Source: CAWJHE01 sp964614855 (GTDB lineage: Bacteria > Chloroflexota > Anaerolineae > Anaerolineales > UBA4823). Taken from it: DNA of 25,788 bases. The stretch spans positions 1 to 25,788 of the forward strand of contig CAZTMX010000015.1 of NCBI GenBank assembly GCA_964614855.1. The letters are read 5' to 3'. Position 1 is the stretch's first letter, and each line of letters starts with the position of its first letter. The notes below the pieces were generated by a model that saw only the letters and a list, made by a program, of their open reading frames with translations, was not told the origin of the DNA and made no database searches. Position numbers and translations under genes: made by a program. Positions 7,230 through 14,811 of this stretch are shown one piece after another.

Positions 7230-8153
7230 ATGATTGAAAAAGACGCAAATAACCTCTCTACCATCCAGGGCCAGGCTGAATTCACCATTGGTGAATTGAT
7301 CGACCAGGTTTCCCGTCTCAGCGGGCACCGCTGTACTGGAGCCATGATCAACAATTATGAGCGCCAGGGATTGCTTTCGCTTCCAGACCGCAGCGCTGGT
7401 GGGGTGCGAAAATATAAGCCGGCAGATGTTTACAGGGTCCTTGAAATCAAGAAATGGCAGGCTGCCGGGTTTTCCCTGGCGCAGATTTTACAGCTCATTC
7501 AAGAGGGGAAATTATCCGAACCGGTAGGTAATCATCACCTCTCTGTACCGGTGGCACTCGAAACCAGGATTATCGAGGCTGCGGAAAAAATCTTCCCACA
7601 AAAAGGGTATCGTGAAACCACCATCCAGGAAATTGTCAAGGAAGCTGGCATTTCCACGCCCACCTTTTACACCTGTTTTAATAGCAAGGAAGATCTGTTC
7701 CTGGCATTAATTGATCAAATATCCTTCATTGATGTGTTGGAAGAAATCAATAACACCCTGGAGACAAAAATGGATGTCAACAGGGATGAGTTGCGAGCCA
7801 CTCTGCTGCAGGTAGCCAATGCTTTTCTAGACGCACACAAGTTGAAACTGGATGTTATTCTACTGTTATTATCCGAAGGAAAACGCTACCCAGAAGTTGG
7901 TGTGCAATATCGCCAACGCCTGATTATCCCGGTGATGGCTCTTTTGGAGCAGTATTTTTCCCGCCTGGTTGATTTCGGCCTCATGCGGGGGATCAATCCC
8001 AGGCTGGCCGCCCATGCTTTTTACGGAATTTTCCTCAACTTTTTTTACACCAGGGATGTGATGGGTGGAGATGAGTACCTGCATCTTCCACCCTGGGAAG
8101 AGACCCTGGCGCATCAGATTGATCTATTTCTGAATGGAGTGCTCACGGATTGA
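7230..8153 (+). CDS. Transcriptional regulator fusing a MerR-type and a TetR-type DNA-binding domain
   Basis: 307 residues. Residues 17-92 read as a MerR winged helix: FTIGELIDQ, a recognition region ending INNYERQGLL, a wing GGVRKYKPADV, then IKKWQAAGFSLAQILQLI. The long dimerisation helix and effector domain of MerR proteins are absent. Instead residues 109-161 form a typical TetR helix-turn-helix (IIEAAEKIFPQKGYRETTI, EIVKEAGISTPTFYTCFNSKEDLF), followed by about 145 helical residues fitting a TetR ligand/dimerisation domain. The dimer would therefore carry four DNA-binding units. It lies upstream of the Mo/W oxidoreductase on the same strand and probably controls it and itself; this is inference. 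The ATG start has no clear Shine-Dalgarno sequence, so the start is moderately certain. Confidence 0.88.
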   Translation: MIEKDANNLSTIQGQAEFTIGELIDQVSRLSGHRCTGAMINNYERQGLLSLPDRSAGGVRKYKPADVYRVLEIKKWQAAGFSLAQILQLIQEGKLSEPVGNHHLSVPVALETRIIEAAEKIFPQKGYRETTIQEIVKEAGISTPTFYTCFNSKEDLFLALIDQISFIDVLEEINNTLETKMDVNRDELRATLLQVANAFLDAHKLKLDVILLLLSEGKRYPEVGVQYRQRLIIPVMALLEQYFSRLVDFGLMRGINPRLAAHAFYGIFLNFFYTRDVMGGDEYLHLPPWEETLAHQIDLFLNGVLTD

Positions 8154-8156
8154 GAC

Positions 8157-8183
8157 TTGGACTTTATATTTCGGGAATATAGT
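8157..8183 (+). promoter_or_regulatory. Possible promoter with an overlapping palindromic operator
   Basis: TTGGAC (8157-8162) and TATAGT (8178-8183) could be a promoter, although the 15-base spacer is short. Overlapping it is the palindrome TATATTTCGGGAATATA (8165-8181), with 6-base arms around five central bases, a size common for TetR-family operators. Its place between the regulator and the oxidoreductase suggests repression of the latter. No identical copy was seen upstream of the regulator. Confidence 0.4.
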
Positions 8184-8306
8184 TCATCTCACTCCGTCGG
8201 ATGACATCTGAAATAGAAGAAAGGAAGGTGAACGAAGACATTCAACGAAGGCTGGATGGTGATCATATAATTCGTGTCAAATAAAAAGGAAATTTGGAGT
8301 AAAAAC

Positions 8307-10472
8307 ATGGCTGTAAAAAAAACACGTACGGTTTGTGTGACCTGCCATGCACGTTGCGGCGCCATTGTCTATTCTGAAAATAACAAAATCATAAAAATTG
8401 AGGGAGACGAGAAAAGCCCGCACTCCAGGGGGATGTTTTGTGGCAGTGGTCTCTCTCAACGCTATATCCATGAAGACCCCAAGCGGGTGATCTACCCTAT
8501 GAAACGAGTGGGCCCGCGCGGGTCAGGACAATGGGAGCGCATCAGCTGGCAGGAAGCGATGGATACCATCGCGGAAAAAAGCATCGAAATTCGAGATAAA
8601 TACGGTCCGCAGGCCATCGCCACCGGTCAAGGTACTGGACGGACCTGGAACCACTGGCACATTCGCCTGAATTCCACGCTTGGCATCGATGGCTGGAGCC
8701 TGGTGCCTACCCATGTCTGCCTGATGCCGCATATCATCCCGCATGCCCTGACGATGGGCGTATTTGCTGCGGGTGGACCCGATTACCTGAACGCCAAGAC
8801 CATGGTGGTCTGGGGTGTCTCCCCGACCGGTTTCCGCACAGGGATAAAGGCCGTGATGGACAACAAGGCGCGCGGCGGAAAACTCATTGTCATCGACGTG
8901 CGTTTCACTGATATCTCTAAAAATGCAGATATCTTCTTGCGGCCGCGGCCGGGCACAGATGGTGCTCTTGCCCTGGGGTTTATGCATGTGATCATCAAAG
9001 AAGGTCTCTACGACAAAGAATTCGTCGATAAGTGGACCTACGGTTTTGATGAGCTGGCTGAGCGGGTCAAACAATTCCCACCAGAAAGAGTTGCGGAGAT
9101 CACCTGGATCCCTCAAGAGAAAATTGTCGAAGCCGCACGTATGATCGGCGCAAACGGTCCGTCCACCTTTATGGCCAGCCTGGGTGTGGGTTGTATGCAC
9201 ACCAACGGCCTCCAGAACGGCCGTGCCGTCGCTTGCTTGCAGGCGATATTAGGCCACATGGATAAACCCGGTGGTTTCCTGGTCAACCAGGCCATGCAGG
9301 TGATGCTGGATCCAAAGATCACTTTGTGGGATGAAACAAAGAACTGGACCTCGCCCGATGTCAAAATCCTGGGTGGTGAGAAATACCCGATGTATAAAGC
9401 GTTGGGCCGCTCCAACTGGCCGAACGATGTCTTTAAAGCTGTGCTGACGCAAAAACCCTGGCCGGTTCGTATGTTGGTGTTTATCGCCAACGATCCGCTG
9501 CTGTGCTATGAAGACCCTCAGCTAATCTATGAGGCGCTGCAGTCTTCCAATCTTGAGTTTATTGCGGTCAAAGATTACTACTTCTCACCCACAGCCAAGA
9601 TGGCGGATATTGTCCTGCCAACAGCCGATTGGTCCGAACGCGATACCATCGACGAAGAACTCTTCAATAACATGGTAATTTCTACAGAGCGCGCCGTAGA
9701 TCCACCTGGCGAATGCTGGGATGACTGGCGTTTCTTCCTGGAATGGGGTAAACGCATCAACCCCGAGCTCTGGCCGTGGAAAGATGAAAAAGAGATGACC
9801 CTCTGGCGCATCAAGGAGTTCTATCATAAAGACCTGACCTGGCAGGAATATGTGGATGGAGCATATATTTCCACCGAAATCGGCGGCGGAGAGAGAGTGT
9901 ACGAGAAGTTCAAGAAAGGCATGATGCGCCCTGATGGAAAGCCCGGCTTTATGACGCCGACGGGCAGGATCGAGCTGCGTTGTGATACCATGGGTTTCTT
10001 TGGCTACGACCCTGTGCCGGATTACAAGGAGCCGGATGAAAGCCCTTACAGCACACCAGGCATTGCCAAGGATTACCCATTGATCCTGACCACGGGACAC
10101 CGCCTGTACCCATTCTTCCACTCTGCCTGGACCAATATCCCGGCCCAGCGCGAGCTGGAGCCCTATCCATTTGTGTTGATCAACCCCGCAGATGCCTTGG
10201 AGCGGGGTATCCTGGATGAGGACTGGGTAGATGTCACTTCCCCACGCGGTAAGATATCCCTCAAAGCCCGTGTCTCCCATGAAATCGGAAAGGGGGTGGC
10301 GGCAGTGCCGCGCCCCGGTTGGCGCGACCCGTGTCCGGAGCTGGGGCTTCCCGGCTACGGCTGGGAAGGGTCCAACCCGAATGTCTTGATCCCGGCAGAG
10401 CCTGCCGATCCGGGTTTTGGCGCTTCTCCGATGAAATCCACCCTGTGCCAGATTAGCAAAAAGGAGGCCTGA
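8307..10472 (+). CDS. Molybdopterin (Mo/W) oxidoreductase, acetylene-hydratase-like branch of the DMSO reductase family
   Basis: 721 residues. Cys10, Cys13, Cys17 and Cys45 (C-x2-C-x3-C-x27-C) bind a [4Fe-4S] cluster. The block RVIYPMKRVGPRG, WERISWQEAMD is typical of the family, and Cys138 in THVCLMPH is the likely metal ligand. A C-terminal molybdopterin-binding domain begins near LILTTGHRLYPFFHS. Cys spacing and ligand position resemble acetylene hydratase as I recall it, but the residue after Cys13, Asp in that enzyme and catalytically important, is His14 here. Hydration of acetylene is therefore not supported and the substrate is unknown. There is no twin-arginine signal, so it is probably cytoplasmic. 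The ATG at 8307 with GGAGT seven bases upstream is preferred over an in-frame GTG at 8274. The ferredoxin-like partner starts one base after its stop. Confidence 0.9.
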   Translation: MAVKKTRTVCVTCHARCGAIVYSENNKIIKIEGDEKSPHSRGMFCGSGLSQRYIHEDPKRVIYPMKRVGPRGSGQWERISWQEAMDTIAEKSIEIRDKYGPQAIATGQGTGRTWNHWHIRLNSTLGIDGWSLVPTHVCLMPHIIPHALTMGVFAAGGPDYLNAKTMVVWGVSPTGFRTGIKAVMDNKARGGKLIVIDVRFTDISKNADIFLRPRPGTDGALALGFMHVIIKEGLYDKEFVDKWTYGFDELAERVKQFPPERVAEITWIPQEKIVEAARMIGANGPSTFMASLGVGCMHTNGLQNGRAVACLQAILGHMDKPGGFLVNQAMQVMLDPKITLWDETKNWTSPDVKILGGEKYPMYKALGRSNWPNDVFKAVLTQKPWPVRMLVFIANDPLLCYEDPQLIYEALQSSNLEFIAVKDYYFSPTAKMADIVLPTADWSERDTIDEELFNNMVISTERAVDPPGECWDDWRFFLEWGKRINPELWPWKDEKEMTLWRIKEFYHKDLTWQEYVDGAYISTEIGGGERVYEKFKKGMMRPDGKPGFMTPTGRIELRCDTMGFFGYDPVPDYKEPDESPYSTPGIAKDYPLILTTGHRLYPFFHSAWTNIPAQRELEPYPFVLINPADALERGILDEDWVDVTSPRGKISLKARVSHEIGKGVAAVPRPGWRDPCPELGLPGYGWEGSNPNVLIPAEPADPGFGASPMKSTLCQISKKEA

Positions 10473-10473
10473 G

Positions 10474-10812
10474 ATGACGACGAACGGTGCAAAACCTGTT
10501 GGGATGTTGTTGGACGCCGAGCGTTGCACAGGCTGCTACAGCTGCCAATCGGCTTGCAGGGATACCAACCAGGTTCCATTTAGCGAAAGGTGGCTGGAGG
10601 TCATCCGCCGAAAACCGGTTTTTGTGGATGGCGAGCTGCGGATGTATCACCTGCTGGCGCCTGAATTAGATAAATGCGCGGTATGTGTACAGCGCGAATA
10701 CCCACCCCTGTGCGAAAGAGTGTGTATGGCGAGCTGCCTGTTTGTGGCACCGGTGGAGAAACTGGAACCCATTATGAAAAAGAAAGGCAAATGGGTGTTG
10801 TATCACCCATAG
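10474..10812 (+). CDS. Small 4Fe-4S ferredoxin-like electron-transfer subunit
   Basis: 112 residues with two cysteine groups: C18-x2-C21-x2-C24-x3-C28 and C68-x2-C71-x8-C80-x3-C84, enough for two [4Fe-4S] clusters; Cys88 is extra. The pattern resembles the front part of DmsB/PsrB/NrfC-type subunits, which are normally near 180-200 residues with four clusters. Here the second half is missing, yet the gene ends cleanly before a terminator, so it looks like a natural short form. It starts one base after the oxidoreductase stop, with AAGGAGG six bases upstream, and is certainly cotranscribed. It probably shuttles electrons between the Mo/W subunit and a soluble carrier. No membrane-anchor subunit is encoded next to it. 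Confidence 0.9.
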   Translation: MTTNGAKPVGMLLDAERCTGCYSCQSACRDTNQVPFSERWLEVIRRKPVFVDGELRMYHLLAPELDKCAVCVQREYPPLCERVCMASCLFVAPVEKLEPIMKKKGKWVLYHP

Positions 10813-10829
10813 CCAGTAAATTTTAAGTG

Positions 10830-10868
10830 AAGGAGCTGCTTGTACGCCGGGCAGCTCCTTTCGTTTTT
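10830..10868 (+). terminator. Rho-independent terminator after the oxidoreductase operon
   Basis: AAGGAGCTGC (10830-10839) pairs perfectly with GCAGCTCCTT (10851-10860) across an 11-base loop, followed by TCG and five T residues. It lies 18 bases after the ferredoxin stop codon. Confidence 0.85.
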
Positions 10869-10935
10869 GTCAGGATGATATCAAAGGCATTGATTTGCCT
10901 TCTGTTGTTGGGCAATCGGATTTCTGCTTTTGCTC

Positions 10936-11991
10936 CTAAACAGCTTGCTTGTAATGTCTGCCGCTTGTCTGTCGCAGGCGGTCTGCAGCGCTTTCTGCGG
11001 TCAGGTCTCGCTGGGGCATTGCCAGCATTTCATACCCCACCATAAATTTCCTCACGGTAGCCGAGCGGAGTAGGGGAGGGTAAAAGTGGGCGTGGAGATG
11101 CCATTCTGGATGCGCCTGTCCATCGAACGGCGCCTGGTGAAACCCCATCGAGTAGGGGAATGAAATCTCAAACAGGTTATCGTAGCGTGTGGTCACCTGG
11201 CGCAAGATGTCTGCCAGGCCGGAGACTTCCTCGGGCGACAACTCAGGCAGTGAGGAGACATGCCGGTGGGAGATCAACAAAATTTCAAACGGCCAGGTTG
11301 CCCAGAAGGGCACCAGTGCGCTGAAATGCCTGTTTTCAGCCACCAGTCGCTCGCCAGATGAGCGCCTTTCCACTTCCAGGTAATCGCACAATAAACAGCG
11401 ATCATGTTTGTGTAGGTAATCGATTTGCGCTTGCAGTTCGCGCGCCGGCTCATCGGGTAGATTGCTGACAGCCCAGATCTGGCTGTGCGGGTGTGGGTTG
11501 GAGCAACCCATCACTGCGCCTTTGTTTTCGAACACCTGGACATATTGGATGTAATCCAACGCACCCAGCTCTGCGGTTTGCGCGCTCCAGGCCAGTACAA
11601 CTTGCTCCACTTCTTCCTGTGTAAGCTCCGGCAGGGTCAGGTCATGTCTCGGCGAAAAACATACCACTTTGCAAATGCCGGTTTCTGGGATTGCTTTGAG
11701 CAGGGTTTCTTCTTGCAGGTTTTGCTTTTCGATTTGAGAAGTCTCTTCGGGTTTTAGTAAAGCCGGAAAATCGTTTTCAAACACAAATACCCCGGCATAT
11801 TCCGGGTTTTGCCTTCCGCCAGCCCGGCTGTTACCCGGGCAAAGGTAACAGGAGGGGTCATACGCCGGCAGGTTTTCTGGGGGCGTTTTCTCCACCTGAC
11901 CCAACCAGGGTCTTTTTGTGCGGTGAGGCGAGACCAAAACCCAGGAGTTGGTTAGCAAATTCAGACGTCGGTGCGGCGTTTCATAGTTCAT
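10936..11991 (-). CDS. galT: Galactose-1-phosphate uridylyltransferase
   Basis: 351 residues, the usual GalT length. The enzyme exchanges UMP between UDP-glucose and galactose-1-phosphate in the Leloir pathway, through a uridylylated histidine. NPHPHSQIW (165-173) contains the active-site H-P-H, with His169 as expected nucleophile. Cys48 and Cys51 (CYLCPGN), with His116 and His167, match the zinc ligands of the E. coli enzyme. The C-terminal half keeps the family's HAHFYPPL segment. It is a lone gene: no galK or galE lies in the window, so the rest of the pathway must be elsewhere. The ATG start has GGGGA upstream. UDP-galactose made here could feed glycan synthesis, but a link to the distant polysaccharide operon is speculative. 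Confidence 0.95.
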   Translation of the reverse strand: MNYETPHRRLNLLTNSWVLVSPHRTKRPWLGQVEKTPPENLPAYDPSCYLCPGNSRAGGRQNPEYAGVFVFENDFPALLKPEETSQIEKQNLQEETLLKAIPETGICKVVCFSPRHDLTLPELTQEEVEQVVLAWSAQTAELGALDYIQYVQVFENKGAVMGCSNPHPHSQIWAVSNLPDEPARELQAQIDYLHKHDRCLLCDYLEVERRSSGERLVAENRHFSALVPFWATWPFEILLISHRHVSSLPELSPEEVSGLADILRQVTTRYDNLFEISFPYSMGFHQAPFDGQAHPEWHLHAHFYPPLLRSATVRKFMVGYEMLAMPQRDLTAESAADRLRQTSGRHYKQAV

Positions 11992-12105
11992 GTTTTTCCC
12001 CGATCAACAAAAAATATATAGCTGGATCTCAAGTTTACCCTGTGTGCCCCTCCTTGACAATCCCGTTTCTTCCAACGGCGCATGCTTGTGTTGTTTGAAG
12101 TTCCA

Positions 12106-12134
12106 TTGACGAACACAACCGATCAGACTATACT
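12106..12134 (+). promoter_or_regulatory. Promoter of mntP
   Basis: TTGACG (12106-12111), a 17-base spacer and TATACT (12129-12134). Transcription would begin near 12141, leaving a leader of only about 18 bases, too short for a riboswitch. Confidence 0.75.
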
Positions 12135-12158
12135 ACTCGACGGTTTAGTAAAAAGCAC

Positions 12159-12719
12159 ATGGAATTCATCACGATATCATTAATTTCTATTGGTCTTGCT
12201 ATGGATGCATTTGCCGTCTCGTTGGGTATCGGCACCGCAGGACAAATCCCCACCCGGCGCGGCAGGATCCGCCTGGCGGCGCACTTTGGCATTTTTCAGG
12301 CTGGCATGGCGGCGCTGGGTTGGCTGGCGGGTGAATCCATTATCCGCTATATCGAAACAATCGATCATTGGGTAGCCTTTGTGCTGTTGGCTTATGTAGC
12401 TTTCAACCTGATCCGCTCCGGTTTGGATAAGGACGGGCAGGCGTTCGAACAGGACCCCTCCACCGGAAAAGTGCTGGTCATCCTTTCTGTCGCAACCAGC
12501 ATCGATGCCTTTGCAGTCGGTTTGAGCATCGTCATCCTGCAGATCCCCGTGATACTGTCAGTGCTGATGATTGGGATCGTGGCATTTTTGCTCTCTGGGA
12601 TTGGGCTGATGACAGGGAAGCGGCTGGGGGAGAGTTTTGGCAAGCGCATGGAAATCCTGGGTGGATTGATCTTGCTGGCAATTGGGATCCGGGTGATGGT
12701 GTCTCATTTGCTGGGTTAA
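12159..12719 (+). CDS. mntP: Manganese efflux pump MntP
   Basis: 186 residues with six predicted membrane segments, the standard MntP (YebN) size. The two halves each carry the family signature: GLAMDAFAVSL (12-22, Asp16) and ATSIDAFAVGLS (112-123, Asp116). These acidic residues lie in the transport path of characterised members. GKRMEILGGLIL (161-172) is the conserved closing block. MntP exports Mn2+ across the inner membrane and prevents manganese toxicity. In many bacteria it is controlled by a yybP-ykoY riboswitch or MntR; none is visible here because the consensus promoter lies almost directly before the gene. There is no clear Shine-Dalgarno sequence. It is a single-gene unit divergent from galT. 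Confidence 0.95.
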   Translation: MEFITISLISIGLAMDAFAVSLGIGTAGQIPTRRGRIRLAAHFGIFQAGMAALGWLAGESIIRYIETIDHWVAFVLLAYVAFNLIRSGLDKDGQAFEQDPSTGKVLVILSVATSIDAFAVGLSIVILQIPVILSVLMIGIVAFLLSGIGLMTGKRLGESFGKRMEILGGLILLAIGIRVMVSHLLG

Positions 12720-12743
12720 CTTTTTACTTTCACTGCACATCTC

Positions 12744-12772
12744 TTGACCCAAAGCGTAACGCAAGCTACAAT
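12744..12772 (+). promoter_or_regulatory. Promoter of the class I/II aminotransferase
   Basis: TTGACC (12744-12749), a 17-base spacer and TACAAT (12767-12772), giving a leader of about 90 bases to the start at 12871. Confidence 0.75.
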
Positions 12773-12870
12773 GGAATAGCAGGTGGAAAGTAAGACATCG
12801 GCTTGTTTCTTGTGATAGGTTCAATCAAAAAAAGATTCGTTGGCCCAAAAAAGGAATGAGGAGATAAGAT

Positions 12871-14100
12871 ATGCAAACACCATGGGAGCATCGCTTTGCT
12901 CAGCGAACCCAGCGGATGACCAGCTCAGCCATTCGCGAACTACTCAAACTTACCGAGAAACCAGATATCATATCGTTTGGCGGCGGTATGCCTGCACCGG
13001 AGGTCTTTCCGATCAAAGAATTTGAAGAGGCGTGCGTGCGTGTGCTGCAAACCATGGGCAGCCAATCCTTGCAGTACGGCTCCACGGAAGGCGTTAAGAC
13101 ATTGCGAGAGCTTATCGCCCAGATGTCTGTGCGTAATCATATCGATGTTACACCGGAAAATATCCTGATTACCTCCGGTTCACAGCAGGCATTGGATTTG
13201 CTGGGCAAGATTCTGATCAACCCGGGTGACCGCATCCTGGTCGAATCCCCTACATACCTGGGTGCGCTGCAAGCCTGGGCGCCGTACGGTGCGGAGTACG
13301 TCACTGTGCCGATGGACGAGCACGGTATGGTCACTGAAGCGGTGGAAGAAGCGCTGCGCAGCGGTCCGAAATTTATCTACGTGCTGCCCAATTTCCAAAA
13401 CCCGACCGGTGTCAGCCTATCGCTTGAGCGCCGGAAAAAGCTGATCGAGCTGGCAGATCGTTACGGGGTGCCGGTTGTGGAAGATGATCCATACGGTCAG
13501 CTGCGTTATGAAGGCGAGAGTTTGCCGTCGGTGGTCACCCTGGATGGTCAACTGCGGGCGAATGGAGATTCTTGCTACCGCGGGAATGTGATCTATCTGA
13601 GCACGTTCTCAAAGATCCTGGCACCCGGCATCCGGCTCGCATGGGTGGTGGCGCCGCCCGAAGTGATCACCAAGCTGGTGCAAGCCAAGCAAGGCGCGGA
13701 TTTGCATACACCCACCTTCAACCAGCTGGTAGCTTATGAAGTCGCCAAAACAGGTTTTCTGGATGAGCATATCAAATTAATTCGCAAGGTCTATCACGAG
13801 CGGCGCGATGTGATGTTGGGCGCACTCGATTCTTATTTTCCATCCGGCGTCGAATGGACACATCCCGACGGCGGTCTGTTCCTTTGGGTAGAGACTCCAG
13901 AGGCTGTAGACACAACCGAGCTGCTAAAGGAAGCTGTTAAGGAAAACGTGGCATTTGTTCCCGGCGTGTCCTTCTTCCCGAGTGGCGGCGGGCATAATAC
14001 CATGCGCTTGAATTTCTCAAATGCATCCCCCGAAAAAATCCGCACAGGCATCTCGCGCCTGGGCAAGGTCCTGCAGCAGGTGATTCAAAAGGGCGGCTAA
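12871..14100 (+). CDS. PLP-dependent class I/II aminotransferase (LysN / 2-aminoadipate aminotransferase-like)
   Basis: 409 residues, fold type I. Recognisable pieces are SFGGGMPAPEVFP (35-47), LQYGSTEG (67-74), SGSQQALDLLGK (102-113), PNFQNPTG (173-180), EDDPYG (204-209) and STFSKILAPGIRLAW, with Lys248 as the PLP Schiff base. These fit the subgroup containing LysN/AadR and the catalytic half of MocR regulators. No N-terminal DNA-binding domain is present, so it is an enzyme, not a MocR protein. Likely substrates are 2-aminoadipate, branched-chain or aromatic amino acids with 2-oxoglutarate; the sequence alone does not decide. The ATG has GAGGAGAT upstream, its own promoter and a strong terminator: a monocistronic unit. 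Confidence 0.92.
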   Translation: MQTPWEHRFAQRTQRMTSSAIRELLKLTEKPDIISFGGGMPAPEVFPIKEFEEACVRVLQTMGSQSLQYGSTEGVKTLRELIAQMSVRNHIDVTPENILITSGSQQALDLLGKILINPGDRILVESPTYLGALQAWAPYGAEYVTVPMDEHGMVTEAVEEALRSGPKFIYVLPNFQNPTGVSLSLERRKKLIELADRYGVPVVEDDPYGQLRYEGESLPSVVTLDGQLRANGDSCYRGNVIYLSTFSKILAPGIRLAWVVAPPEVITKLVQAKQGADLHTPTFNQLVAYEVAKTGFLDEHIKLIRKVYHERRDVMLGALDSYFPSGVEWTHPDGGLFLWVETPEAVDTTELLKEAVKENVAFVPGVSFFPSGGGHNTMRLNFSNASPEKIRTGISRLGKVLQQVIQKGG

Positions 14101-14118
14101 CCCCCAGACTGATTATTC

Positions 14119-14165
14119 AAACACTCTCCGCTGGATTTATCCAACGGAGAGCGTTTGATTTTTAT
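14119..14165 (+). terminator. Rho-independent terminator after the aminotransferase
   Basis: CTCTCCG (14124-14130) pairs with CGGAGAG (14145-14151), extended outward by AAAC/GTTT across one mismatch and inward by TGGA/TCCA, then a T-rich tail (gatttttatt). It may also stop the converging FKBP transcript, but the T tract on that side is weaker. Confidence 0.85.
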
Positions 14166-14212
14166 TCTTGGTATCCCTTCCTTGCTCGGGATAACTCTTG
14201 AATTTACAAGGA

Positions 14213-14728
14213 TTACTTAATTGCCAGCAGCTCGATATCAAAATACAGGGTGGCGTTTTGCGGGATGACCGGTGGGTAACCGGCAGGACCGTAGCCCAGT
14301 TCAGGTGGGATGATCAAGCGCCTTTTCCCTCCGACATTCATCCCCAGCAGACCTTCTTCCCAGCCTTTGATCACCCTGCCGGCTCCGATAGTAAATTCAA
14401 ACGGTGTGCCGCGGTCCAGGGATGAGTCAAATTTTGACCCATCAGCCAGGGTGCCGGTGTAATGCACACTGACCGTATCTCCCGATTTGGTGGCGGCGCC
14501 GCTGCCCACCAGGATATCCTGGTATTGTAACCCGGATGCGCTGGTGATCATCTCTGCATTGCTTACCTGCCCAGAACCAACAGGATCGGATTTATTTCCA
14601 AAAACGCTGTCGCCAAAGATGAGATATGCACCGCCTAGAATGGCAACGAGCAAAATAAGGACTATGGCGATACGCGTGTTGCGCTGTTTTGCCGCGCGGC
14701 GTTGGGCACGGGCTGAACGATTGGACAT
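14213..14728 (-). CDS. Membrane-anchored FKBP-type peptidyl-prolyl cis-trans isomerase
   Basis: 171 residues. A basic N-terminus (RSARAQRRAAKQR) precedes one membrane segment at 20-38, then a linker and a complete FKBP domain at 66-171. Conserved active-site residues are visible: Tyr90, Phe100-Asp101, Val119-Ile120, Trp123, Tyr146 and Phe163 (VHYTGTLADGSKFDSS, GRVIKGWEEGL, PPELGYG). The enzyme catalyses prolyl isomerisation during folding. The positive N-terminus puts the catalytic domain outside the cytoplasm, where it could fold exported proteins. The ATG has GAGGAG upstream. It is followed by a converging aminotransferase and preceded by the unrelated GNAT-like gene on the same strand, 83 bases away. 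Confidence 0.94.
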   Translation of the reverse strand: MSNRSARAQRRAAKQRNTRIAIVLILLVAILGGAYLIFGDSVFGNKSDPVGSGQVSNAEMITSASGLQYQDILVGSGAATKSGDTVSVHYTGTLADGSKFDSSLDRGTPFEFTIGAGRVIKGWEEGLLGMNVGGKRRLIIPPELGYGPAGYPPVIPQNATLYFDIELLAIK

Positions 14729-14811
14729 GGCTGGCTCTCCTCACATAAGAATTAGCAGGCGCAGGGATAACCCTTGATACGCCAGATGGCAGTGTTATAT
14801 CATAAATCTTA

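Noticed and set aside
8274..8306. GTG start giving an 11-residue longer Mo/W oxidoreductase
   Set aside because: The ATG at 8307 has GGAGT at a proper distance, whereas the GTG has no ribosome site and the added residues do not form a signal peptide.
8523..9200. Long open frame (225 codons) on the minus strand opposite the Mo/W oxidoreductase; another of 314 codons at 9585-10529
   Set aside because: The plus-strand protein has clear family motifs throughout. The antisense translations show no recognisable domain, and such frames are common in codon-biased genes.
8307..10472. Selenocysteine at the metal ligand position
   Set aside because: There is no in-frame TGA; the position is an ordinary Cys codon.
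12000..12158. Possible manganese (yybP-ykoY) riboswitch before mntP
   Set aside because: A consensus promoter at 12106-12134 leaves only about 18 bases of leader, and no matching conserved loops were seen.
12871..14100. MocR-type transcription regulator
   Set aside because: Only the aminotransferase-like part is present; no GntR-type N-terminal DNA-binding domain is encoded.
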